64,000 nucleotides of DNA from Centrapalus pauciflorus. Lineage: Eukaryota > Streptophyta > Magnoliopsida > Asterales > Asteraceae. The stretch is taken from NCBI GenBank assembly GCA_020465985.1, contig JAANYP010006984.1, positions 29,066 through 93,065 of the forward strand. Reading direction: 5' to 3'. The notes beneath the pieces are model-generated. The model searched no databases. It was given only the letters and a program-made list of their open reading frames with translations, and was not told the DNA's origin. Made by a program: the position numbers and the translations under genes. This document shows, one piece after another, positions 45,642 through 57,960 of the stretch. Every line of letters starts with the position of its first letter. Position 1 is the stretch's first letter.

Positions 45642-48061
45642 TGTAACATCCGGCACTAAACCAGGTTAGCAACAATGACCTAATATGGATTTAATAACAA
45701 ATTATAACCTAATCAGTGGTCATTAGAAATTAATCAAGTGATTAACAAGGTTTACTAGAAAATTCAACTCAATTTGAATCAAATTCATCGGTGCGATGAA
45801 TCGGGAAATCATTTAATCCGATCGATTTACGATATGAGGGATTAATTCAACTAAGTACATAATTAAATTATGATTAGTGACACTAATCATACACTAATAC
45901 AATTACTTAACATTAATTATGCAAGACTAAAACAATTCATTAAAACAATGCATCCATAAGTATTTATAAAATTACAAGAAAAGGGAAATACAAGAATACA
46001 TTTCTAAATACATTTATACAAAAAAAAATGTAAATACATGTATAAATACATGCATGGCCGGCCCTTAGGCCATGTGATGTATTAGAAGTTGACCTTTATT
46101 TAAATAATATTACTTTAAACACCATCATTTTGTTTAAAAGTGCACTCAACTTTTGTCTCCCATGCCTTTCATCATTTGAAAGACCAAATTTTCTCTATAA
46201 ATAGAGAAGTCTTTCATTCATTTTAAACACACCAAAACCGTCTTTTCTCTCCTCAAAGATCCGGCCATATACACATTCACATCACAAAATTCTTCATTCA
46301 AGTGTTCTTCAAGTGTTCTTGGTGTTCTTCAAGAGTTTTGGTGTATATCTTGCAAAGGATTTCAACTTCTACTCAAAATCATATTCTAAATACTTCAAAG
46401 TAAGTAAATACTTACTTATTTCATCATACATTTATGTTTATATAAGTCTTGCATAATATATATAATCACCCACAACAATAAGTTTCATTAAAAAAAAAAA
46501 CTCAAGTTTATAAGTTTCTAGTTTTTATTTTTTTAGTTGTTTCTTTAAATGTGCATATGAATATATGAACACATTATAAACATGTTAATATTATGAAAAC
46601 ATGTGTAATATATGTGTTATATAACTTTTACAACTTTTATACAAGTAGTCTTTGAATAAACAACAAGAATCATAAGTTGTTTCAAGTTTATAAAACTGCG
46701 GATTTTCGGCAGAAAATTTATATCGACTTTGAAAAATCATAACTAATTCATAATTCAACGAAATGAGTTGATTCTTGTCTCAAAAGTTAGATCTATGTCT
46801 TAACTATAGATCTGGAATTTTTCATAATTTATTTTGGAGTTTAAGACCTGCAGAAATTATTTGGGAAACCGAAAGTTTGACAACTCAAAAATGGCCAACA
46901 TAGGGTTTTTAACGAGCTTTTTCACCAACCTAAACATCTTGAAAAATGGCCGTTCTTGATACTAAAAATCCTTTGTATATAGTAGTTTAATGTCCTAGAA
47001 AACCAAAGTCTAAAACATTTTGGAGCTTGGTCAAAAACAGCCTCAAAGTAGGCCGAAAAACCTCCGAAAAAGCTGGAAAATTATATATATATAAACTTGA
47101 CGTTTTAAGCGAATTTTAATTCTAAACTTGTAATGTTGGGTGATTTAAGACATAAAAATCTATAAATATATATATCATCATGTATTAGAGATATTAAGTC
47201 CTTATTATTATTTAGGACTCGATTAAACTCACCCGACGCATCATCCATCCATTTACGCTAAAAGCTTTTTACGCTAGATTTTTGCCATCGCAATCCCGGT
47301 GAGTTCTCATAGCCCCTATTTTCACACTGTTATGTTTTGGGGATGAAATACATGCTTCGTTTTTATATGGACACGGAAATATTTTCATTTCTATTATGTA
47401 TTACACATGTGGTTCCATTAGCTCTGATATCATGAACCGTTAATTACATTTATTTATAAGCACGAATATATTGTGGATAGATCTATTGGGAGTCATGTCC
47501 CCCACTCGGGTTAGTCGGATTGGCTAACAGCGGGTGCATATATATTCAACAAACGGTATGACGTATGGGAATACTGCACAGGACAAACTCATTTTAAATT
47601 AAGCTTCGGTTGCATGATGGTTATATGTAATACATAACAAGGAATTTATGATTTTATAAATTCAATCTCTATTATTGTTTTCTATACGAGTCAGATTTAC
47701 GTGTAAACCTATGAGCTCACCAACAATTTTGTTGACGTATTTTAGCGTGTATTTTTAGGAAATTAAGGCAAGTATGCCTTCGGACGTGTTTTCTTTCAAG
47801 CTTCCGCATCTATGGAGTCGCATGCATATTCAAATTAATGGAGATTTAGCTGCATTATTTTGGATATTTTAATTATGTAATTAAATCTCTGTATTTTTGT
47901 GAACTCCGTTACTCATATCAGACTATGTAAAACATTGTTATGCTTTAAAGCTTTAACGATGTATTTTAAAAACGTCCATATAGTGGTCGTTCATTATGAT
48001 TATGGTTATGCTTCCGCACTCGTCACGCCTCGCTGCCAACCGGGGTAGCAGGGGTGTGACA
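45642..48061 (+). repeat. RT-4 3' LTR
   Basis: 2420 bp, near-identical to 37578-40023. TATA box at 46196-46204. The second ATGGT follows. Confidence 0.93.
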
Positions 48062-48928
48062 ATGGTGTTGGTGGAGAATCTTCACAGAGGTTCTTGAGAA
48101 ATGTTGTAACTGGGTTACCAATTGCAAGAACCTGTGGGTCTTTAGAAGAGGTTGTAGCTTTGTCATCAGTTGACTTCTCGTAAGAAGTACTTGGCTTGTC
48201 TGGAAATGCTACAGCTTGTGCTTTTCCTTTTGCCTTGTTTTTAATCAGGCTTTGTTCTGTTGTCCATAATGCCAATGATGGTGATCTTTGATATGAAAGC
48301 TGTGGGATTGGTTGTGGGGCAAACGTTGTACTAACAAAAGGTGTGGATGGTAATCTCCAAGGATCATCAGCAAGGGTTACAGTCTCTTTTGTTTATGTTG
48401 TTTCTCAAGGTCAAGTAATTGAATCTTGAGAGACTTCATTTCAAATTCTTTCTTTAAGAGAGAGGTTGCTGGTGATGAACTTCGTACAATCTGGAGATGT
48501 TCGTTATGAAGGTTTTGGATCTTGATTCGTACTTCACTTATCAAAGCATCCAAAGTTTTCTATCTTGGAGGATAAAACTTCTTGGTTTTTTGCCATCTAT
48601 GTTTGTTGAGATAGGATCTGGGTAAGAACCTTGTTTTGTGCAACAGCATTTTCACTTGCCAATTCAAGGTCTAGTCTGCTGCGCTGACTGCATTCTTGAC
48701 ACCAGCTGAATTTATGGTTGTCGGGTTTTTAACCTTCCAATCATGTTTTGTTCATTGTTCTGGATGATCAAAAGAAGTTAACGGTGGGACTTCAACGTTG
48801 TATTGTTCTGCCTGTCTGGAAGATGAAGGATCTGGCAAAACCATGTTGCATCCATCTATCGGTGGAGGTGGATGGACTTTCTCTTCTTTGTGGACAATGG
48901 ACAAAGTCTTCTGGTGATATGGGAAAAG
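48062..48928 (-). pseudogene. EPRV minus copy: movement/coat protein junction and coat protein N-terminus
   Basis: Continues the viral gene cut by RT-4. On the minus strand the first part aligns with 55086-55330 of the plus copy. The part from 48660 down to 48062 has no plus-copy counterpart: a glutamine/lysine-rich, probably coiled segment, then ALWTTEQSLIKNKAKG and a Ser/Thr-rich stretch. Stops and shifts are frequent. The plus copy therefore lost about 1 kb of coat-protein N-terminus that this copy keeps. Confidence 0.7.
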
Positions 48929-49019
48929 ACAGCACTGGACTGAACGAAATTGGCAGAACACTTATGGTATGGTAAACCCCCTCCCCTCTGATAATGGTTG
49001 GAGGCAGAACAAACCCGTG

Positions 49020-49506
49020 AGTCTCTCATTTTCCATGAGTCTTTCCGATCAACCAGGTATCACCGACTACCCGACACCTTCTTGTGTAACCGTAACCTCT
49101 TACTAGTCTTGTATAGATCAAACATAAACCCCCCCTCTTATGGTATCAGAGCCATTACCCTTCGTTCCTTACCCAAACCCGTGTTCTTATTCTTACTAAT
49201 CAGGTTGTTATGCTCTGTGACTGCCGTGTTCAACGGATCCTTCACATCAGAGAACTGTTGAACTTTTAGTCTTGATTTATAGAACTTTCCAGTATAGATT
49301 ATAGTCTAGATTTTGAATTGCTTATTAGTTTCTTAATTGCTTGTAAGTACATACCGAAAGAGTTCTGTGTGGACATTGTAAGTCGGCAAGGTGACCGCAG
49401 TTGAGTCCTTTCGAACTGAGGTACATTCTAAAAGAAGTTCAGATTTCTATATAAGAAGTTCAGATCTGCTATTTTCTAAGCCAACTTTTTCTATTAAGCC
49501 AAAACT
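49020..49506 (+). other. EPRV plus copy leader
   Basis: Aligns with 59220-59317 up to the primer site, then about 350 bases of untranslated leader to the first long frame at 49507. Short upstream ATGs occur, as usual in caulimovirid leaders. No gene. Confidence 0.7.
49141..49152 (+). promoter_or_regulatory. EPRV plus copy tRNA-Met(i) primer site
   Basis: TGGTATCAGAGC, identical to the minus-copy site. Confidence 0.85.
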
Positions 49507-50738
49507 ATGAGTTCAGAACTATTTTCATCCTCCCCGTCATCATCCAGTTTCCGCTCCTCATCTGCATATAAGATAGATCAGATATATGAAATATCTTATG
49601 TTTTAAACGAATCAAAAATACCCCTAACCCAAATGCCAGATGTAGGCCCTTACCGTGTATTCTCCAAACGAACTAATTCTTTTAGAAATTGGTTGGATCT
49701 TCCACCAATCAAGTCATTAAAAAATTTGTTCAAACTTCAAAGTTTGATTCTTACCAACTCCCAGCCTCTTCAGCAGAACACTTAGTTACGTTATCTCTCC
49801 TATCAGATCTCTCGCGTCACTGTATAGCTCAAGGTTACACCCATATCCACTTCGGAGCAATCCAACTTGCTCTAACGTTTCATGGAAGAAAAGGCCTTCC
49901 GGCTTTTTCAAAAATAGCTTTAGTGGTGTAACATCCCAAAATTTAAGATTATGTAATTTACAATTTTGTTTGGACTTAATGGTTGTGTTAATGGATTATT
50001 ATGTTAATCTAAGTCAATTTCTATCATTATATCAGTTAAATGAGAAAATACGAAGATGAGGGGTATAATGAGCAAATAGATAAAAGTGGCAAATAAAAGA
50101 AAGGAAACCCTTTCATTTTCAAACATTCACTCTCTCTACTCTCTCTCTAGCCGACTCTCTCTCTCTCTCTCTATCTCTCGGCTCCAACTCAAGAACACAA
50201 GGAATCATCAAATTAAAGGTGTAAAAGTTGGATTCAAGTGGCATATTAGGAACTATAACTGCTACAACAAACGATTTGAGGTAACAATTACTCATATTTA
50301 CGAATTCTTGAAGTTTTTATTCGGTTTTTAGTGAAAACGAATCATAAGATTCTGGTTTAGATTGTTAATGCATGTTGTATGTTGCCATGGAAATGTTAAA
50401 ATCGAGCATTGATGATGTTATATATCAAATTTCAGAATCAGATTCAAAGTCTAAGTATAATTTTGAGATAAGTGTGTGTTTTTAGTGTGTGTGTTCATCG
50501 AGACTTGTAGAAAAATGGACTCAAATGGGTTGATTTGGTATGTTAGTGTTATGATATAAGTTATATGAGTACATTTAAGTTCATATTTACAACTTTAGTT
50601 ACTGAAACATGCAAAAATAGGTCTAAAAGTAATTTCTGGAAAATGTTGGAAATTTCTAAGTATGAACTCGGGTCAGTATGGACCGAATTCGGAGCATCCG
50701 AATTCGGGCCCTGTTCATCCATTTCGGACCAAAGACCT

Positions 50739-53141
50739 TGTAACAGCCCGTAATTTATTAAATATAAATTACAGCATCAGACTTTTGATAATAAAGCAAT
50801 TTTATCCAAATTTTAGTAATTAACTGAAAACATGAATCTTAAAATAGTTAATTATATTAAGTTATAATTAATTATGAAAAGTTGCCCAAAATTAGCTGAA
50901 ATAAAATTAATAATTAAAATTCAGCTAAATGACAAATTAAAGACTGAAAATGACGAAACGGACTAAAATGAATAAAAATGTGACTAAAAGACAAATATGC
51001 AAATCGGATTGTTTGGGAAATAAAGTTGGTCAATTCCGGATAATTCAGTAGAAAATCTGATTTTCTCCCTATTTTCCTATAAATAGGGCAGCCCTCCTCA
51101 TTTCTTAAGTTTGGAAAAGCTAGAATCCTCTCCTTCTCTCTCTACACTCTCACCTTCTCTCTAGAATTCCTCCTAAACGAACCGTCGGATTCTCGTGATT
51201 TATACGTCAACGGATAGAGATCGTCAAGCTCTACAATATTCTGTCATCGCATGTTTGTTTTGGTCCCGATTTGAGGTAAGATCGACCTATTTCTGTCTTT
51301 TGGTTCGGTTTTGAAGGAGCAATTTCGAGTTTGCTCATATTCCCTCTATTTGAAGCTGATTTGCCCCCGTTTAGGACCTGTTTTTGCTTGGAAATCATCC
51401 ATAGTCGAAGGTTATAGCTTGGACGAAGGTTAGTAACCATTTCTCTATCATTTATGCTCATATTTAGTTGTAAAAACCTGGAAAACCGATGAACAAGATG
51501 AACAAATTCGAGAGATTCATGCCTAGACTCGAATTGTGTGTATGTTTCGAATCTAATCATGCCTAGACTCGAATTGTGTGTATGTTTCGAATCTAATCAC
51601 CTAGACTCGAGGGTGTGTGTGTTCCGAATCTATTTCCTTAGTCTCGAATATGTATGAGTTCGAATCTATTAACTAGATTCGAATAGGCTTAATAGCGAAT
51701 CTGTCTAGCTCATTTCGAATGTATGCTTGAATCTAGGGTATGCTTCGAATCTATGTGTGGGCTTCATAGTAATGTGAATCTCGAATCTAATCAATTAGAT
51801 TCGAATAGTATTAGTTCAAATTTGTTCCCCTACATTCGAATTTGGTTCTTAATCCAAGTCTAAGACTAATTTCTAATTAGATTAAGTTAATAAACAACCC
51901 AAGGAAATTGAAAGTATCGTTTGATTATGATAAAACACACAAGTTCAAGATGCATATCTATAATATGCACAAATAAATTAACAGACTCTGTATGAACCCT
52001 TAAAATTTGTATGTCCTGTTCACCTTGCTAAGTAATACGTTTGGCTTTGTTTCAAGGCCATATACACATCTATAATTAGATGAATCGTATTAATCTGATA
52101 AGAACAGACTCACATTGGGACGATAGGAACTACCTCAGACTCGACAGCCAGAATTGATAATAACCTAATTATGTAACTAGGGTTATATAGATTATGTCAC
52201 AGACTTGAAACTGAAATGCCAGACTTGAAACTGAAATGCAGGAACCCGCCGATTTGACAGAGTAAACTGAACAGCTTAATTCGTTAAGCACTATCTGACT
52301 AAGGACTACTGTGAGTGACAGATTTCATTAATTACTTGCATATATTTCGATACTTATTGGTGAATGTATTGACTGTGTGGAAACTTCTGATTGTTGCTGC
52401 ATGTTTCTTTAGTACTATATTGTATTATAGAAACGTACTTTGACATTACTGAAGCTAGACACTTGAATTGCCTTGATTGCATGTTCACTTTTACATTTTA
52501 TGTAAATACGTATCATGCTTATTGCTTACTTGACTGTATAAATATTTGCCGCTGCATATTGCATTATCCGACATGACCGAATGTGAGATCTCCATTCACA
52601 GGAGGGAATTCTGCAGATTCCTTTCCTATTTGACTTGTTTCCATACACTTCCCGTAGGGCTTCGGCCTTACACATGGGAATACCGACTGGGTTGTCTCCC
52701 AACCTTTTGCCGTCTCTGACGTATTGCCGACAGGATCTGATAGTATGTTATGTGTGTGTGGTAACTAATGGAACTCTGTTAACTCAGTAAGCAATGTTAG
52801 CTTACTCTGTCATGACAACTCTTTTTCAGGAAAAGCTGATAAAGGCAAGACCATAGCAGGTAGTTCGTCCCAGGCTAAGTGAATCTGGATTTTGATGAAT
52901 AGCAGACTTATGGAATTTGATGATGCCTATTTTGAAAAGATGTTGCGGTCTCGGGTAGCTTGTCCAGTCTTCCGCACTCTGATTGAAGATTTAGAAGCTA
53001 GTTAGACCACCATTTGATTTTAAAATATTGTTGTAATTAAGTATTCATGCTGATGGACCTGTGGTATCAAACAATTAGTAATATTTACTTAATCAAATGA
53101 AATATTATGACGTGTACTGTTAGTGGAAATTGGATGTTACA
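50739..53141 (+). mobile_element. Solo-B: RT-2-family solo LTR inside Solo-A, TSD GACCT
   Basis: 2403 bp, TGTAACAGCCCG ... GGATGTTACA, flanked by GACCT (50734-50738, 53142-53146). It aligns with the RT-2 LTRs but is diverged. It lacks the long CT tract and has its own TTCGAATC variants (51500-51850). TATA box at 51078-51086. Donor GAG/GTAAGA at 51276 and acceptor CTTTTTCAG/G at 52829 are better consensus than in RT-2. Confidence 0.92.
51276..52829 (+). other. Putative intron within Solo-B
   Basis: Strong donor GAG/GTAAGA and strong pyrimidine-rich acceptor, aligned with the RT-2 LTR sites. Confidence 0.45.
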
Positions 53142-55080
53142 GACCTAATCCGGATCCTGCCCAATTCGGTCCAATAGATGATTTCGGACCATACCATTTC
53201 CGATCAACATCCTATTTTCGGATTTTGCCCTAATTCGGACCATCACCTACTTCGGACCACCCCCTATTCGGACCTAGGGGCCATCCGGATTTCGGACCAT
53301 CCGAATTCGGATGTGGTCCGAATTCAATTGAGATTTCATTTAAATAACAGAATACAAGTTTTAAGCAATTACTGACACAAATTCACTATTACACTTACAT
53401 TACAGATCATTGTGGTGTTATCAAAACACACATTGATTCAGAGACACGATACACAAAAACCAATTACGGTGAGTAACAGATTGTCATTCTAACATTTATT
53501 GTTTTTGCATTCATGTTTATATATTCAATGGCATGTTCACATTGTTCATATACATCATTTGGCACTCGTACATGAATTGTTGTTATGATGCACACTCGTA
53601 CTTGACATGTAACACACATGTAAGCCAGCGTTCATTTGAAAGTGCATCTATTTACATCATGCTTGCACTGCATGATCATTACTTCACAATCTGATGCGAC
53701 CTGGACTGGGGCTGACAGCAGGCCACTGTCGGGGACTGATCATCCCACTCGTTATCCCGTCAGGTTCGGCACATCCCCGATCAGCATTTGAACTGCCAAA
53801 CCCATGCTTGCACTGCATGGTTTACACATACATTGAGGCTTACACTGCCTGATTTCACATACATGGGGCTTACACTGCCCATGGTTAAGCATTGCTTGTA
53901 AAGAAATATTTGTTGTTTGCATAATCTGTTATCTCACTAAGCTTTAGCTTACAGTTGACTCACAATGTTTTCAGGCAAGGGCAAAAGTGTAGCTGGACCT
54001 TCTACTTAAAAATATCAATTCAATATCTCAGAGACTTAGAAGCTATTGGTACACAGATATTGTAGCTTTGGGCTGGGATTTATGACTTGTAAAACAATTA
54101 TGATGTTGTAATAGTTAGACTTAATCACTGTAGACATGTATTCTATTGCTTTAGTGTGGATTTGCTTAATTCTGATTAAAGTATACAATTTCAATTATCA
54201 TGATATTCATTGGGTTGTTTGTTGATCCTGGTGATTACAATTATACTATCAAAACAAGAGGGTGTCACAAGTGGATACAAGATTTGTAGAGTACCAACAT
54301 GCTTGTATTGGTACTATCCAAACTACCTTGAACGCTGGCAAAATCTTTGTCACTTTCTACCCAAATTTCAATATGCCTTTGAATGACCCCTCACTGCTCA
54401 CAGCCTTAATGGCTCAGATCCAGATCGGAGGCACCCAACAGGTGAATACGTTTCAAGCAACGTTTCACTACCGAATGGCATACAGGGTACAGAATCACTC
54501 ACTAGACATTATGGTTCTAGGAAGAAACAACTCAGGAGATGCTTTACTCCTTGAGATAGATTCAAAAGCGACGCCAACATGTACCTATGTCCCGAGGTAG
54601 TTATCCAGAAAAGAACTGGTAAAACTTTTACTTGAAAAATGGATAACAAATTACGAACATATTCATCAAGCACCGGTACAAACCATCATGGCTCCTGATT
54701 TAATCAGACATGAAAACGGACAAGTGGAAGTCAAGTTTTCACCTGCACAAGCAGTAGAGACAGCATCTATATTTCCTACTGTAAATATGGTCTCTTCGGC
54801 CTTACCTACATCAGATCACATATGCTACGATGTATGCAACTGTAAAGATTGCTTGGAAGAACATTACAGAGTTTCCATGGATGAAGATATGCCTAAGAAA
54901 GAGAAACCATCTCAAAGGAAACTAAGGAAAAGATACGAATAAGGAGACCCTTCTGTTGAATTACTTGGAGAACCATCAGGTCAATATGACTATCATGTAA
55001 TTTATGGATATTCACCAACCAAACCTCCAACCACCACCAACCCATGTAAAAAACCTCCGCCACCAAATCTCCCCCCATAT

Positions 55081-55935
55081 TACCAGAAGGCTTTGTCCAT
55101 CATCCACAAAAAAGAGAAAGTCTACCCACCTCCACAGATAGATGGATGCGTCATGGTTTTGCCAGATCATTCATCTTCCAGACAGGCAGAACAATACAAC
55201 GCTGAATTTCCACGGTTAAGTTCTTTTGATCATCCAGAACAAAGAACAAAACATGATTGGAAGGATAAAAACCCGACAACCATAAATTCAGTTGGTGTCA
55301 CGAATGCAGTCAGCGCTGTAGAAAAGACGTTGAATTTTTTACACGCAAGAGAAGAATTCCTCAAAATGAAGTGTTCTTCCTTCCTAAAAAAGGATCTTGA
55401 AAAACACTACAATAGAATGTCTGAAATATTCTATTGCCTTCAAGGAATCGATGATGTCAACCTCAAACACGTATTCTTGAATTCATTCCCTGAATCCCTT
55501 GGAAATGAGACATATAGATTTCTTGAATCAACGAACGCCACAGTCGCACAAACCTCTCTTGGTGAGTTGTATCAGCTTATTCTCAATGCTCTAGCCAAAC
55601 TTTGCAACCAGAAGAAATTCTTGGTAGAGTTTGAGAAAACTGGAAGAAGACTAGGAAAAGCATGTGATGACAAACATCTGCAGATTAAGTGCAAAGACAA
55701 GTCATCGTGTGATTGTTCTCACACAAAGAAGAAATGACACTCCAAAAGGTTTTTTAAATCTTTAGACTTTCACAGGAAGAAGAATTTCAGGCCAAAGAAG
55801 AAGTGGAAGTTTCTGAGAAGGAAGTTCAAGCGAGGCAGAAATTCAGATAAATGTTACGTATGTAACAAGAAGGGACATTACACCAAAAATTGTCCAGATA
55901 AAAGAAGATCAATGGCATTGTTGCAGACTCTCAAC
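55081..55935 (+). pseudogene. EPRV plus copy coat protein, N-terminal deletion
   Basis: Open from about 55093 to TGA 55735-55737, then the same frame continues. The N-terminal part matches 48928-48670 of the minus copy, then jumps near 55330 to HAREEFLKMK, skipping about 1 kb kept in the minus copy. The core has KHVFLNSFPESLGN and a basic tail. The CCHC finger CYVCNKKGHYTKNC lies at about 55855-55896. Coat protein would package viral DNA; the finger binds nucleic acid. A 1-nt loss near 55938 shifts the frame before protease. Confidence 0.82.
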
Positions 55936-56549
55936 AAATAGAGCCAGTTGACATTTCTGATATTGAGTCAGTCTACTCTCTTAATGATGAACCAAACGAT
56001 AAAATGTTATGTACATTACGTTATTCCTATAGTTCATCAGATGAAGAGTCAGCTACGGATTCAGAATCCTCAGGATATTCTGATGCAGAATTTTTTATGG
56101 TAAGCCATGCACCCCATGTTTAGCCATTGCAACAAAGTCAACCAGTTCCCATTGCCAAGGTTCATCTTCTGACGTCAGCATACGCAAAGCCAATAACAGT
56201 TGTAGCTCTCTTTCACACTGGTTCAGCAGTCTCCATTTTAGATCCAAAGATCTTACCTGCGAGTTATTGGAGACCACATGAGAAAACATTCTTAGCTGCT
56301 AATGAAGAAAAGTTTGTGATTGACAAGACCTACATCCGTCCTTTCCTTAAATGTGTGATCAAACACAAGCTGCTAGGATCAAGCTCTCATGGCATGGATA
56401 TGGTCATCGGATTTAATATGCTTTCAAAGCTACCAAATCTGAGATGGACACCTCAAGGATTAAACTACAAAATTTTCATGAACCCATGGTGTACAATTCT
56501 CAAACTTCATATGATGGTTACTCCTACTCTGAAATCCTTGAAGCCGTAG
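55936..56549 (+). pseudogene. EPRV plus copy aspartic protease
   Basis: An acidic linker, then a retropepsin-like domain from about 56127 with PVPIAKVHL and the active-site region LFHTGSAVSIL: His replaces the catalytic Asp. The downstream MVIGFNMLSKLP block is kept. It would cleave the viral polyprotein but looks inactive. The minus copy has Tyr at the same codon. Ends at a TAG near 56548. Confidence 0.8.
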
Positions 56550-57960
56550 ATTGTCCAAACCTCATGTGCTTCAACACGTACAGAATTCCTAACAAAGCAT
56601 TCCTCACCATTATGGCTTAACGAGTCATTCTTTGTTTCCTTACAATTCAAACAGAATGAGGATGTTAACCCCATAAACGCAAGCCACCCTGCTATGAATC
56701 CAGACCATTATCAGCTTGCAATTGAAGAATAAAATCAACTCGTTGACTTAAGAATTATTGAGCCCACAAACTCCCCATGGGCGTGTGAAGCATTTTACGT
56801 AAACAAGCGTAGTGAACAAGTCAAAGGAAAGCTAAGACTAGTCATCAACTATCAACCTCTAAATCATTTTTTGGCAGATGACAACTTTCCTCTCCCGCAA
56901 AAGAAGGCGTTGTTTCAGTCATTGGCAAACACGCTAAAGTCCTGTCTAAGTTTGATCTTAAGTCCGAATTATGGTAGTTACGTATTCGTCCTGAAGACAT
57001 ATCAATGACGGCCTTCTGTATTCCTGATCATCATTACCAATGAAAAGTGATGTCATTTAGCATAAAAAATGCACCGTCCGCTTTTCAGAAAGCTATGGTA
57101 AAGATTTTTGAGCCAATTCTATCTAACGTCCTTGTTTATATTGATGATATTTTATTGTTTTCCAAAGACAACGACTCGCATGTGGACCTGCTATCAAAGT
57201 TTCATGCTTTGGTAATTAAGTATGGTATAATGCTATCAAAAAAGAAAATGGAAATTGGTGTCACCACCATTGATTTCCTTGGGATGAAAATATCAGATGG
57301 CAAATATCAACCTCAGCCACATGTTTCACAAGAGCTTCATAAGTTCCCAGACACACTAACGAGCCAAAAACAAATTCAACAGTTTCTTGGATTAGTGAAT
57401 TACGTGGCAGATTTTTTTAGCAAAATTATCTGATCATACAAAACACTTATTCCCCATGTTGAAAAAGAATCCCTTAAATAGTCCTCGGAACAGACCCTAG
57501 CTGTCAAGGCTATAAAGCAGCTAGCTGACAAGCCCTCTGAGGATTCCCACTTCGTCAGAAACGAGAATCCTTCAGACAGACGCAAGTGACAAACATTGGG
57601 CAGTTGTCTTAATCGTCCTCAATGAGGATAATGGCAAAGAAGTGTGTGATTACAAAAGTGGCACGAGGATTCTGAAAAGAATTAGCACTCTACCTTCAAA
57701 GAGATTCTTGTTGTCAAGAGAGGAATAGAAAAGTTCTAGTTTCACTAGATTGGGCACGAATTCCAAGTAGAGATGGATATGTCATCATTCCCTCAGATGC
57801 TCCAATTTAAAAGAAAGATGCTTCCTTAGGCACAACTTTTGAGGTGGTCTAATTGGTTCCACAGTGGAAGTTTACTGCTAAGCACATCAAAGGAAAAGAC
57901 AACTTCCTTGCAGACTTCCTATCCAGACCCCCAAAGGAGTATAAATACAGCACTGGACTG
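56550..57960 (+). pseudogene. EPRV plus copy reverse transcriptase and RNase H
   Basis: RT: IIEPTNSPWACEAFYV near 56755, LRLVINYQPLNHFL, then MSFSIKNAPSAFQKAM and an intact YIDDILLFSKD near 57140 (open 57047-57433). RNase H: remnants from about 57570, then FTAKHIKGKDNFLADFLSRP near 57860. The order PR-RT-RNase H without integrase is the caulimovirid arrangement and excludes an LTR retrotransposon. Shifts near 56935, 57430 and 57600 destroy the frame. Confidence 0.85.

Larger units (their letters stand above)
37578..48061 (+). mobile_element. RT-4: Tekay-type Ty3/gypsy element with intact extra frame, TSD ATGGT
   Basis: LTRs of 2446 and 2420 bp (TGTAACATCC ... GTGTGACA) and perfect ATGGT duplications at 37573-37577 and 48062-48066. 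Same family as RT-3, in better condition. Internal order is primer site, extra frame, gag, protease, RT, RNase H, integrase, chromodomain, polypurine tract. Removing it rejoins the minus-strand viral coat-protein gene, so RT-4 is younger than the virus. Four in-frame TAG stops and one deletion break gag-pol. Confidence 0.93.
31776..48928 (-). mobile_element. EPRV minus copy: endogenous florendovirus/petuvirus-like pararetrovirus
   Basis: Decayed integrated caulimovirid on the minus strand, holding coat protein, protease, RT, RNase H, a C-terminal tail, a second small frame, a promoter, a leader and a tRNA-Met site. It is interrupted by a hAT element (32565-33544) and RT-4 (37578-48061). The movement-protein part and 5' leader of this copy are missing at the 48928 end. 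The leader at its left end belongs to a tandem neighbour copy, as expected from integration of circular or concatemeric DNA. Genus placement rests on gene order and motif style and is tentative. Confidence 0.85.
50281..53974 (+). other. Putative intron within Solo-A (contains Solo-B)
   Basis: Donor TTTGAG/GTAACA and acceptor ATGTTTTCAG/G, in the same relative places as in the other LTR families. Originally about 1.3 kb before Solo-B. Motif inference only. Confidence 0.4.
49927..54269 (+). mobile_element. Solo-A: solo LTR in viral movement gene, TSD AGTGG
   Basis: TGTAACATCCC ... GGGTGTCACA, about 1.94 kb once Solo-B is removed, flanked by AGTGG (49922-49926, 54270-54274). No internal retroelement sequence, so it is an LTR-LTR recombination product. 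A CCGAATTCGG-type repeat region lies at 50690-50735 and 53145-53330. CT-rich tract near 50145-50180. Splice-like sites at 50281 (GAG/GTAACA) and 53974 (TTTTCAG/G). Confidence 0.92.
49507..55080 (+). pseudogene. EPRV plus copy movement protein region, split by Solo-A
   Basis: ATG 49507 opens a serine-rich start (MSSELFSSSPSSSSF). After a shift near 49690 it reads IHFGAIQLALTFHGRKGLP, then Solo-A (49927-54269) intervenes. Coding resumes with DTRFVEYQHACIG, VTFYPNFNMPLNDP and FHYRMAYRVQNHSLD. This is a 30K-superfamily cell-to-cell movement protein of the caulimovirid type, which would modify plasmodesmata. Stops at 54598-54600 and 54940-54942 follow, with a Cys-containing segment between (CYDVCNCKDC). 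Solo-A sits between two conserved blocks, so the gene was virus-like before it inserted. Confidence 0.82.

Noticed and set aside
48006..48275. 89-codon minus-strand frame crossing 48061 as one protein
   Set aside because: Its last residues lie in the RT-4 LTR; only the part from 48062 up is viral.
54688..54942. CYDVCNCKDC segment as a separate zinc-finger gene
   Set aside because: It is in frame with the movement-protein region and flanked by stops that interrupt one polyprotein.
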